A DNA stretch of 33,250 bases from an uncultured Saprospiraceae bacterium (lineage in GTDB: Bacteria > Bacteroidota > Bacteroidia > Chitinophagales > Saprospiraceae), in NCBI GenBank assembly GCA_938007965.1, contig CALLMH010000051.1, positions 1-33,250 on the forward strand, in the 5' to 3' direction. Numbering within the stretch: position 1 is the stretch's first letter; each line of letters starts with the position of its first letter. The notes beneath the pieces were generated by a model. That model was not told where the DNA came from. It made no database searches and saw only the letters and a program-made list of their open reading frames with translations. Made by a program: the position numbers and the translations under genes. Shown piece by piece: positions 7,908 to 14,692 of this stretch.

Positions 7908-9107
7908 TCAATTATTCACCACAGGCAGTGACAAGTATCCTTTATATTTCTTATCATCTTCGAATACGTGACCTTCGAAGTCGGTGACTACATTATACAG
8001 TGTATCTCTTTCTATAGGCTTACGGCCTACCCTTCTGATCATCTGGACCAGCTGCTGAGTAGTGAGGGATGGATTCTGTTCTTCGGATCCAGCCATAGAA
8101 TAGATCTTAGTCGTATCGTCGATTGTCCCATCGAGATCGTCTACACCAAAGGCAAGGGACAATTGGGCTGTATCACGACCAATCATCGGCCAGTAAGCTT
8201 TTATATGATCAAAATTATCAAGATAGATTCTCGATATGGCATAATTACGGAGATCCTCTACGACAGTGGACTCTTCCACATGGGACATATCATTCCCTTT
8301 ATTTCTGAATTTGAGAGGTATGAATGTCTGGAATCCGCCTGTTTTATCTTGTAGTTTCCTGAGTTCACTCATATGGTGTACTCTATGTTTGAACTCTTCG
8401 ATATGGCCATAGAGCATCGTCGCATTTGACCTTCTACCGAGTTCGTGCCATATTTCATGAATTCTCAACCATTCTTCACCCGAGCATTTACCTCCCGCGA
8501 TCTGGTCTCTGATTTCTGGATGAAATATCTCTGCACCACCGCCTGGCATAGAATCTAACCCTGCTTCATCCATGAGCTTCATCCCTTCCTCATAGGTGAT
8601 TTTTGCCTTCTTGAATATATAATGATACTCTACGGGAGTCAATGCCTTGATATGCAGATCAGATCTATGCTCCTTAATCAATCGGAATAAATCAGTATAA
8701 AATTGAACATCATATTGGGGCAATACTCCGCCCACAATATGCACCTCTGTTACAGGTTGGTCATCGTACTTCTTCACTATATCCATCATATCTTCTAATG
8801 AATATTCCCAGCCTTCAGATCGCTTTTTGATCAATCGCGAGTAAGAACAAAACGAACATGTATAGAGACATACATTCGTAGGCTCCATATGGAAGTTCCT
8901 ATTGAAGTATACAGTATCTCCATGCTTACTTTCTCTGATATAATTAGCGAGAATACCCAATGTCGGCAAATCCGCTTTCTCATAAAGTGCTAGACAATCT
9001 CCATCGGTAATTCGCTTTCCTAAGGAAACTTTCTCTGCGATAGAAACCAAATCAGAATCAAGTGATTTACTATTTAAAAGTAGTGATAATTTGTGTTGAC
9101 TATTCAT
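7908..9107 (-). CDS. mqnE: Aminofutalosine synthase MqnE (radical SAM)
   Basis: 399 aa from the ATG at 9107; an upstream in-frame extension (MNLCVYLLVNVLN) is less likely. The radical SAM cluster motif is CLYTCSFC (Cys80, Cys84, Cys87), preceded by FNRNFHMEPTNVC. Family features include EVHIVGGV, ALTPVEYHY, GLDSMPGGGAEIF, ATMLYGHIE and TGGFQTFIPL; the last two favour MqnE over the related MqnC. MqnE joins 3-[(1-carboxyvinyl)oxy]benzoate to the SAM adenosyl group, giving aminofutalosine in the futalosine route to menaquinone. The enzyme is cytoplasmic. ilvE ends 63 bp upstream on the same strand, so the two may be cotranscribed. No other mqn gene is visible here. Confidence 0.92.
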   Translation of the reverse strand: MNSQHKLSLLLNSKSLDSDLVSIAEKVSLGKRITDGDCLALYEKADLPTLGILANYIRESKHGDTVYFNRNFHMEPTNVCLYTCSFCSYSRLIKKRSEGWEYSLEDMMDIVKKYDDQPVTEVHIVGGVLPQYDVQFYTDLFRLIKEHRSDLHIKALTPVEYHYIFKKAKITYEEGMKLMDEAGLDSMPGGGAEIFHPEIRDQIAGGKCSGEEWLRIHEIWHELGRRSNATMLYGHIEEFKHRVHHMSELRKLQDKTGGFQTFIPLKFRNKGNDMSHVEESTVVEDLRNYAISRIYLDNFDHIKAYWPMIGRDTAQLSLAFGVDDLDGTIDDTTKIYSMAGSEEQNPSLTTQQLVQMIRRVGRKPIERDTLYNVVTDFEGHVFEDDKKYKGYLSLPVVNN

Positions 9108-9170
9108 ATTAAGTACATTGACTAATAGGTAAACACATAAGTTCAAAAAGGGATTAAGAAAAAGGGATGT

Positions 9171-10241
9171 TTATACTGTAAGTAAAGATCCTGCTTCTAC
9201 AACCCAGCCTTTAGTATCTTCTATTGTCTTGTTTCTCAACCCATTGATAGTATTCTTGGCCAGTTTAGCTACTGTGAATTCTTCTGGATTCAGGTGCATA
9301 ACATGCTCTCTATACTTAATCTCGTCTACTACAGCGATCACCGCTGCAGTACCAGTTCCGAATACTTCTTTCAATTGACCTTTTTTATCTGCCTCTACTA
9401 CCTCGTCAATGGTGATTTGTCTTTCGCTGACTTTGTATCCTTCTTCTTTGAGTATCTCGATGATTGTTTTTCGCGTGATACCTTTTAGTATAGTACCTGT
9501 AGTCGAAGGAGTAATCACCTCGTCTCCGATGACGAAGAAAATATTCATTGTACCTACCTCTTGTACGTATTTAAACTCTTTGGCATCTAACCACATGATT
9601 TGATCATACCCCTCTTCTTTGGCGAGTTTTGCTGGGTATAGACTAGCAGCATAGTTACCCGCTGTCTTCGCTTCACCTACTCCACCTTGTGCAGCTCTTA
9701 TGTAGGTTTCTTCCGCTTTAAGCTTTACAGGCTTCGGATAATACGGACCTACAGGTAATGTACAGATGATAAACTTATAAGTATCAGAAGGCCTTACACC
9801 TATGGCTTCATCCGTGGCAAACATAAATGGTCTAATATACAGTGCTGACCCCTCTGCAGGTGGTATCCAAGACTTCTCCAACTTCACCAATGAATGAACA
9901 GCCTCTAAGAACATCTCTTTGGGAATCTCCGGCATACACATCCTTCGAGCCGAGGCATTCAGCCTATACACGTGTTCTTCTGGTCTAAATAGTAATGGTG
10001 TACCTGCCGCATCTCTTGTAGCTTTCATCCCTTCAAAAATAGATTGCCCATAGTGCCATGCAAGATTACCAGGATGCACAGAAAGTTTTTCCAATGGGCA
10101 AATCTCTATATTGGTCCATTCACCATCTATATAATCCGCAACATACATATGATCAGTAAATGTCTTACCAAACGACAAATTATCGAAATCAATAGATGAC
10201 GCACCTGATTCTTTTACCTTAGTTATTTTGAGATTACTCAT
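9171..10241 (-). CDS. ilvE: Branched-chain amino acid aminotransferase
   Basis: 356 aa, the usual length of the longer BCAT type. It transfers the amino group between Leu/Ile/Val and 2-oxoglutarate using PLP, in the cytoplasm. Seen motifs: LAWHYGQSIFEGMKA (60-74), FRPEEHVYRLNASARRM, LYIRPFMFATDEAIGV (134-149), and GEAKTAGNYAAS with the Schiff-base lysine Lys192. MWLDAKEFKYVQEVGTMNIFFV and ITPSTTGTILKGITRKTI carry the cofactor-binding Glu and the phosphate-binding residues. It starts at an ATG with no clear Shine-Dalgarno. A TATATTTG (-7 type) lies about 130 bp upstream on the same strand. mqnE follows after 63 bp. Confidence 0.95.
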   Translation of the reverse strand: MSNLKITKVKESGASSIDFDNLSFGKTFTDHMYVADYIDGEWTNIEICPLEKLSVHPGNLAWHYGQSIFEGMKATRDAAGTPLLFRPEEHVYRLNASARRMCMPEIPKEMFLEAVHSLVKLEKSWIPPAEGSALYIRPFMFATDEAIGVRPSDTYKFIICTLPVGPYYPKPVKLKAEETYIRAAQGGVGEAKTAGNYAASLYPAKLAKEEGYDQIMWLDAKEFKYVQEVGTMNIFFVIGDEVITPSTTGTILKGITRKTIIEILKEEGYKVSERQITIDEVVEADKKGQLKEVFGTGTAAVIAVVDEIKYREHVMHLNPEEFTVAKLAKNTINGLRNKTIEDTKGWVVEAGSLLTV

Positions 10242-10371
10242 AAGAGGTTATTTTTGAGTTATATAATAATGAACCAACCTAATATTCAAAGAGACTTCGG
10301 AATTTACTACCTTCATCAAACGTTTCGAATTGTAGTGATTCTACTCTTGGTCTTCTTTACTTTTGATGATA

Positions 10372-10379
10372 CAAATATA
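10372..10379 (-). promoter_or_regulatory. Candidate -7 promoter element for ilvE-mqnE
   Basis: The minus strand reads TATATTTG, an exact match to the Bacteroidota TAnnTTTG consensus, in the divergent gap between ilvE and the small plus-strand gene. No TTTG at the ideal -33 spacing is seen, so the call is tentative. Confidence 0.3.
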
Positions 10380-10486
10380 AATGAAATTTCCCATAAAATT
10401 TTACCAATCAATTGAACACACAAATAATTTATCATGCCAAGAAGTAAAAAACCTATATACCAAATAATATTTTGATTATAACATAA

Positions 10487-10906
10487 ATGAAAAGCAATAT
10501 ATACACAATAAAAGAAGCAAAGAATCCAACTTCTACTGCTGGAAAAGGTGAAAAAGGACTCATAATTGTCATCAATCAGTTAGATATGGATCAAAACATC
10601 CAGACGCTACAAGGATTGGTCAAAGCGATCAAATTAGACATCGATAACGATGTAAAAATACTCACCATAGACGAACAGACCATCGATATCAATACTGAAC
10701 TAAAAGAGAAAACAGTCCGTACACTTATTTTAGTGGGAATATCTCCCGATCAAATAGGTTTTAGTATCAATGCGAAGAAATATTTCTTCTACCAAATGGA
10801 ACAACTCGCAATCCTACTTACAGATTCGCTCACAATAATGAATCAAGACAAATCGAAGAAAATGCAATTTTGGAAAAATCTACAAGAAAAATTTCTTACT
10901 CCATAA
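10487..10906 (+). CDS. Small protein, possibly DNA polymerase III psi-like
   Basis: 139 aa, with no signal peptide or membrane segment. The N-terminus is polar and alternates. GLIIVINQL (24-32) and VRTLILVGISPDQIGF (77-92) look like central beta strands. The C-terminus has LAILLTDSLTIMNQDKSKK (108-126) and then QFWKNLQEKF. That TDSL-x(6-7)-K/FW-x-x-LQ end resembles the end of HolD, the psi subunit of the clamp-loader accessory pair, which has a similar length. The likeness is weak and by eye, so I give no symbol. It is divergent from ilvE and followed by a perfect AT-rich hairpin and the repeat region. Confidence 0.55.
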   Translation: MKSNIYTIKEAKNPTSTAGKGEKGLIIVINQLDMDQNIQTLQGLVKAIKLDIDNDVKILTIDEQTIDINTELKEKTVRTLILVGISPDQIGFSINAKKYFFYQMEQLAILLTDSLTIMNQDKSKKMQFWKNLQEKFLTP

Positions 10907-10988
10907 TACACTGACAAAAACTCAAGTCCCTTCCAGCTGAGTACTGAAGGACATAAAGAAAGGGATTTCTCAAAATAACGAATATAAC

Positions 10989-11016
10989 CTTTTTAGAAAA
11001 CAAATTTTCTAAAAAG
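10989..11016 (+). terminator. AT-rich hairpin after the psi-like gene
   Basis: CTTTTTAGAAAA (10989-11000), loop CAAA, TTTTCTAAAAAG (11005-11016). The 12-bp stem is perfect, but no T-run follows, so termination is less certain than the pairing. It is 83 bp after the stop of the plus-strand gene. Confidence 0.4.
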
Positions 11017-11040
11017 CACCAAACTCACATCCTTCATAAG

Positions 11041-11117
11041 CTAAGTGACGCGTTTGCTTTGAAAGTCACTCTGGCTAAAGTGACGCGCGTTTGCTTTGAA
11101 AACCACTCTGGCTAAAA
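11041..11117. repeat. Tandem pair of a dispersed ~36-bp repeat
   Basis: Two units begin at 11041 and 11075. Each reads CTAA(A)GTGACGCG(CG)TTTGC, then TTTGAAA, then a CACTCTGG end. They differ by an A insertion, a CG insertion and a few substitutions. The reverse complement of the same unit occurs at 28428-28490, about 17 kb away. Confidence 0.75.
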
Positions 11118-11245
11118 CATAGTTCTGTTTTTAACGAAAATTAGTATCCGAAAACTACACTGACGAAGGCCAATTTAACTTGTTGCAGCAACTTTATATA
11201 ATGCCAGAATTCAGAAAGTGCTCTTATTTCTGGATACTTCTAAAG

Positions 11246-11281
11246 AAAAAAGCCCAAGTTTCTAATTGATCCTTGGGCTTT
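11246..11281 (-). terminator. Intrinsic terminator of the helical-protein gene
   Basis: Read on the minus strand: AAAGCCCAAG, a 13-nt loop, CTTGGGCTTT, then a run of Ts and TTC. The stem spans 11249-11258 and 11272-11281. It lies 18 bp after the stop of the gene ending at 11299. Confidence 0.8.
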
Positions 11282-11298
11282 CACTTTTCTGAAACTTT

Positions 11299-12693
11299 CT
11301 ATTTCTCAACAGGTTTCTTTTTTCTTTTCGTTTTGAATAACTCAACCAGTTCTTTATCTTTCATAAATCCTAGATCTAAGAATGTAGCTTTTACAAACTT
11401 CTTGATATCTTGATAATCTCTACCCCTCTTATCTACGAACAACTTCAATAGTCTTTTTACGTATCTTAGACTGATGTCTTTTACTGCCTGATTAAACTTC
11501 TGATTTCCAAAAATATTGATGTATTGGATGAATGTTTTATTCAATTCCATATAGTCTTGGTAACTTTCGGCAGGTAGATTATCCATTACTTGAGTGAAGT
11601 AATTTAATATACCAGCTCTTAGGCACTTATTATTAAGAGATAGACCTTCATGCTGACTGTAGTACTCTTGTACTTCTTCTATCGTATCTTCATGGATAAA
11701 ACCTTTGCCATGCACCGTATTCATCAATGAGTAATACAAATTGACTTCTTTATCGGCTTTACCATCAATCAATTGAGCTAATCTTTTATCTGCGTCGGGG
11801 TTGATTTTTATCTCATCTGATTTAAACATTTCATCAAGTACTTCGAAGTACTTCACTGAGAATTCTGGATTTTGCTTCACCATATCAGTGAAGGCATTAC
11901 CGAATCCTTTTTTTCCCTCAGCATTAAGATCAAAGAATAATCCTATTATCAATAATATCTTAAGATACTCTGGTTCTCCTTTCAGTTCCTTATTATCGAT
12001 GAAGCTATTGAGGTGACTGCTCAGACTAGAATTATCATAATCATTCTTTCCTCTTTCTAATAAGAATGTCCTTAGGCTATAGTAATCCCCCTGTAACTCT
12101 AGTGCCGTAGTAGGGAACTCCACCGTGTAATAATTCAGAGATTCGAATTGCTTTTTGTATTTCTTGATACCGATTCTTCTTTCTTCGATATTTCTATATT
12201 TCGGAAGCTTCTGTGATTGCAAGAAGTACTTTACTCTCTGATTACTCACTGACTCTATCAAGTTGGTAATCCAGATATCACTACTAAATGCGAATCCCAT
12301 CTGAATTGATTGACCAACTCTTAGTTTCACCATTTCAAAATTAGATGAATTTACTACTGCAAGTAATACTTTCTTAAAGTGATCTTGAGGCTTTCTGTAC
12401 TTCAGTTTCTCATTACCCTCTCCTCTTAAAACAGAATATCCAGTAATCTTAGGCATATATAGTCCCTCCATCTCATCCGCCAACAGTGACGTCTCTAATG
12501 CCAACACTTGCAGTGGGTGACTCCCCGCTACTCGTAAGTAGAGCTCTTGGATTGCCGGCTCAAACTCTTCGATCAGCACTTTATACTGCTCATACTCTTC
12601 TGTATCCAGATATGCACTCAGCGCCTCCGAATCCTGAATACTTTTAGCAATTACATCAATTTCTTTTTGAAACTTCGAATCTAATTTTTCCAT
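11299..12693 (-). CDS. Predicted all-helical protein of unknown function
   Basis: 464 aa. I do not recognise a family. It has no signal peptide, lipobox or transmembrane segment, so it is probably cytoplasmic. Composition is rich in Lys, Glu, Leu and Tyr, with regularly spaced hydrophobic residues as in helical repeats. Examples are FEPAIQELYLRVAG, then VLALETSLLADEMEGLY (about 62-78), YLKILLIIGLFFDLNAEGK (about 244-262) and LRAGILNYFTQVMDNLP (about 363-379). The C-terminus is very basic (FKTKRKKKPVEK). A start at the ATG at 12693 fits, with AT-rich leader upstream. It lies behind rpsP on the same strand but is separated by a hairpin, and it ends in its own terminator, so it is probably an independent unit. 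Confidence 0.7.
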   Translation of the reverse strand: MEKLDSKFQKEIDVIAKSIQDSEALSAYLDTEEYEQYKVLIEEFEPAIQELYLRVAGSHPLQVLALETSLLADEMEGLYMPKITGYSVLRGEGNEKLKYRKPQDHFKKVLLAVVNSSNFEMVKLRVGQSIQMGFAFSSDIWITNLIESVSNQRVKYFLQSQKLPKYRNIEERRIGIKKYKKQFESLNYYTVEFPTTALELQGDYYSLRTFLLERGKNDYDNSSLSSHLNSFIDNKELKGEPEYLKILLIIGLFFDLNAEGKKGFGNAFTDMVKQNPEFSVKYFEVLDEMFKSDEIKINPDADKRLAQLIDGKADKEVNLYYSLMNTVHGKGFIHEDTIEEVQEYYSQHEGLSLNNKCLRAGILNYFTQVMDNLPAESYQDYMELNKTFIQYINIFGNQKFNQAVKDISLRYVKRLLKLFVDKRGRDYQDIKKFVKATFLDLGFMKDKELVELFKTKRKKKPVEK

Positions 12694-12779
12694 GTTTATA
12701 TTTTTCTTGTAAGAATTGAATACTAAACAAAATCAAACCTACAAATGTGAGGAACAAGTTATTCTATAATTTGGCCTCT

Positions 12780-12819
12780 TAAAAAATCGAAACCTGATAA
12801 GGCAATTAAGCTTATCAGG
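12780..12819 (-). terminator. Intrinsic terminator after rpsP
   Basis: CCTGATAAG (12793-12801) pairs with CTTATCAGG (12811-12819), a perfect 9-bp stem with a 9-nt loop. On the minus strand it is followed by TTTCGATTTTTT. It is about 107 bp downstream of the rpsP stop and before the next minus-strand gene. Confidence 0.65.
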
Positions 12820-12925
12820 TCCCAAAAATATCCTTAAATTGGTATTCGCTAGACTTTTCTAATAAATCTAAGGCGAATATATGTAAAATTTCTATAATAA
12901 GAGATTCTACGAATTGTTTGTTAAT

Positions 12926-13504
12926 TTACTCCGCTGGAGTTTCTTCTGTAGCAGGTGCATCATCAGCCGCAGGAGCTTCTTCTGCTACTGGAGTTTCTTC
13001 CACTGTAGCTGCATCTTCAGCAGGTGCATCTGCTGCCTCATCTTCTCTAAATGCAGATGCATCAGCTTCCTCAGCAGGTGTTGCTGGCTTTGGCTTAGCT
13101 TCTCCACTTACAAGTTTTCTGAATGCTTCCATTTCTTTTCTAGTCTCCTCTACTCTCGCAGCTACTTTGGCTTCTTTCGCTTCGATCCATTCTGCAAGTT
13201 TTGCATCTGCCGCTTCTTGAGTCAATGCTCCTTTAGAAACTCCTCTCTGAAGGTGTTTCTTATATAGTACTCCTTTGAATCTAAGAATCGCTCTTACTGT
13301 GTCCGTAGGCTGCGCTCCTTTTGTCAACCAATCATAGGCCTTATCTCTATCGATCTCGATAGTTGCTGGCTTAGTCATTGGATTGTATGATCCGATCTGT
13401 TCGATGAATTTACCATCTCTTGGTGCTCTTGCATCCGCAATGATAATGTGGTAATACGGTCTTTGCTTACGACCTCTTCTAGCTAGTCTAATTTTTACTG
13501 CCAT
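12926..13504 (-). CDS. rpsP: 30S ribosomal protein S16 with long acidic tail
   Basis: 192 aa. Residues 1 to about 85 are the S16 core: [60 protein letters not shown]. It is a primary structural protein of the 30S subunit body. Beyond about residue 100 comes a helical, charged segment ([24 protein letters not shown] without the usual end) and then a low-complexity Ala/Glu/Pro/Asp tail with repeated [11 protein letters not shown]-like units. S16 in many other bacteria is only about 80-90 aa; extended tails are usual in Bacteroidota. The gene has its own -7 promoter and a downstream terminator, so it seems to be monocistronic here, without the rimM/trmD/rplS partners common elsewhere. Confidence 0.98.
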   Translation of the reverse strand: MAVKIRLARRGRKQRPYYHIIIADARAPRDGKFIEQIGSYNPMTKPATIEIDRDKAYDWLTKGAQPTDTVRAILRFKGVLYKKHLQRGVSKGALTQEAADAKLAEWIEAKEAKVAARVEETRKEMEAFRKLVSGEAKPKPATPAEEADASAFREDEAADAPAEDAATVEETPVAEEAPAADDAPATEETPAE

Positions 13505-13575
13505 TACTTAAAATTTACTTGGTTAAACCATTCCTGTTTTATCCGCAAAGCGAACCGCAGGATTCTAATCGGGCG

Positions 13576-13583
13576 CAAAGATA
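13576..13583 (-). promoter_or_regulatory. rpsP promoter -7 element
   Basis: The minus strand reads TATCTTTG followed by CGCCC, the strong Bacteroidota -7 form (TAnnTTTG), about 72 bp before the rpsP ATG. The -33 side is AT-rich without a clear TTG. Confidence 0.55.
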
Positions 13584-13631
13584 AACTTTATTTTATTAAT
13601 TTTCTACATACATAGAAAGAAGTTACTCGCG

Positions 13632-14009
13632 TCATCGTTTCTCAAATAAAACTGATCCAGTATCTCCATTTTTATTTGTGACAACTAAAACATAAGGTCC
13701 TTCATCAAGATTTCTTATATCGACACCGTCAAAGTTATAAGCACCTCGTCTAACCAATGTACCACCTATATTATGGATAGCAAACTCCACTAGATTATCA
13801 TCACCAAACACATGTAAAACATCAACACTAGAATTAGGATATATTATAACATCTAATATTTCTGATTCCTTTGTGGCGGTTAATATTGTAGCATCGTCGT
13901 TCAGATTAATAAAAAACATTATTAGTGTGTCATTAAACTCATTGACATACGTATGACCTTTTGGCCCATCTATAAAGATACTTGATCTATCATTCATAGT
14001 AAATACCAT
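13632..14009 (-). pseudogene. C-terminal half of a nonsense-interrupted T9SS sorting-domain protein
   Basis: 125 aa from the first ATG, but the frame is open back to 14120, immediately after a TAG at 14121-14123, and is in register with the upstream ORF. The 37 codons between (starting DSIQFQNECLENSFLTLW) are normal protein sequence. The end is a T9SS type A sorting domain, with VIIYPNSSVDVLHVFGD in place of the usual YPNPxxxxL, then LDEGPYVLVVTNKNG and FEKR. Alone this piece has no signal peptide and could not be exported. It is best read as the 3' part of one gene covering 13632-14525. Confidence 0.7.
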
Positions 14010-14120
14010 CTCTTGAAACGGGAAGGCGGATTCGAAAGGTGTTGTCCCCCACCAAGACGGATAATCCCATAAAGTAAGAAAAGAATTTTCTAAACATTCA
14101 TTTTGAAACTGAATACTGTC

Positions 14121-14525
14121 CTAACTTATCTTTAAAGGAAGCTCTTTGAAAGGAATTAAAATAGTACTGAATGGCGGCTCCCAATCGATCACACCATCCG
14201 AGCATTCACGAGATAGAATATCAACTTTTGATTGATAAGACATCCCTTCAGGATTATCAACCTCATTCCAATATCTATATATTAATTCAAAATCCCTTGG
14301 ACTAGTCTGTGACAATCTGACCCCTAATCCTGATAGTAAATCAGATGTGATATCTATTTCTCCAAATTGCGAATCTATTTCTGTGGTTGCAGTAGGATCG
14401 TATCCTACATATACAGTATCTTTAATTCCATTGCTATTTTCAAAATAAAGTTCGGTTAAGAATTCCTGCCCAGACATTGTGGAACATGAAAGCATCAAAA
14501 CGAATAATGAAATCTTGTAAATCAT
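14121..14525 (-). CDS. N-terminal half of the same interrupted secreted protein
   Basis: 134 aa, starting with a Sec signal peptide (MIYKISLFVLMLSCSTMSGQ) and running into a domain seen in many secreted T9SS proteins of Bacteroidota: ELYFENSNGIKDTVYVGYDP, EIDSQFGEIDI, a middle part and ILIPFKELPLKIS. It then stops at TAG (14121-14123). As I recall the family, a tryptophan follows the IS strand, so TGG to TAG is a likely single-base nonsense change. Without readthrough the product lacks the sorting domain and would stay in the periplasm or be degraded. With readthrough or correction the protein would be 297 aa. Confidence 0.65.
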   Translation of the reverse strand: MIYKISLFVLMLSCSTMSGQEFLTELYFENSNGIKDTVYVGYDPTATTEIDSQFGEIDITSDLLSGLGVRLSQTSPRDFELIYRYWNEVDNPEGMSYQSKVDILSRECSDGVIDWEPPFSTILIPFKELPLKIS

Positions 14526-14692
14526 ATGTTTAAAATTTTATTTCGTAAAAATCAAGGACATTAAGTACAATCATTTCCATGGGCGTCTTAGCTTTTTTTA
14601 CCAATCAAGCTAAATAGAAATTTAAAGACAATAAAGTTAAAATGATAATGAAAATCATTTCCTCTAGTCTCTAAAGTTGAGTGCTCAGAGAT

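Larger units (their letters stand above)
10907..11298. other. 392-bp intergenic region with hairpin and tandem repeats
   Basis: No gene is seen. From left to right it holds a perfect 12-bp AT-rich hairpin, two tandem copies of a GC-richer 35-37-bp unit, an unremarkable stretch, and the terminator of the convergent minus-strand gene. Confidence 0.6.

Noticed and set aside
12918-13267. Two plus-strand ORFs rich in Ser/Ala or Cys/Phe
   Set aside because: They are antisense readings of the low-complexity tail of S16.
14588-14613. TTAGCTT/AAGCTAA stem between two secreted-protein genes
   Set aside because: Only 7 bp with a long loop, and no T-run follows in the direction of transcription, so a terminator call is not supported.
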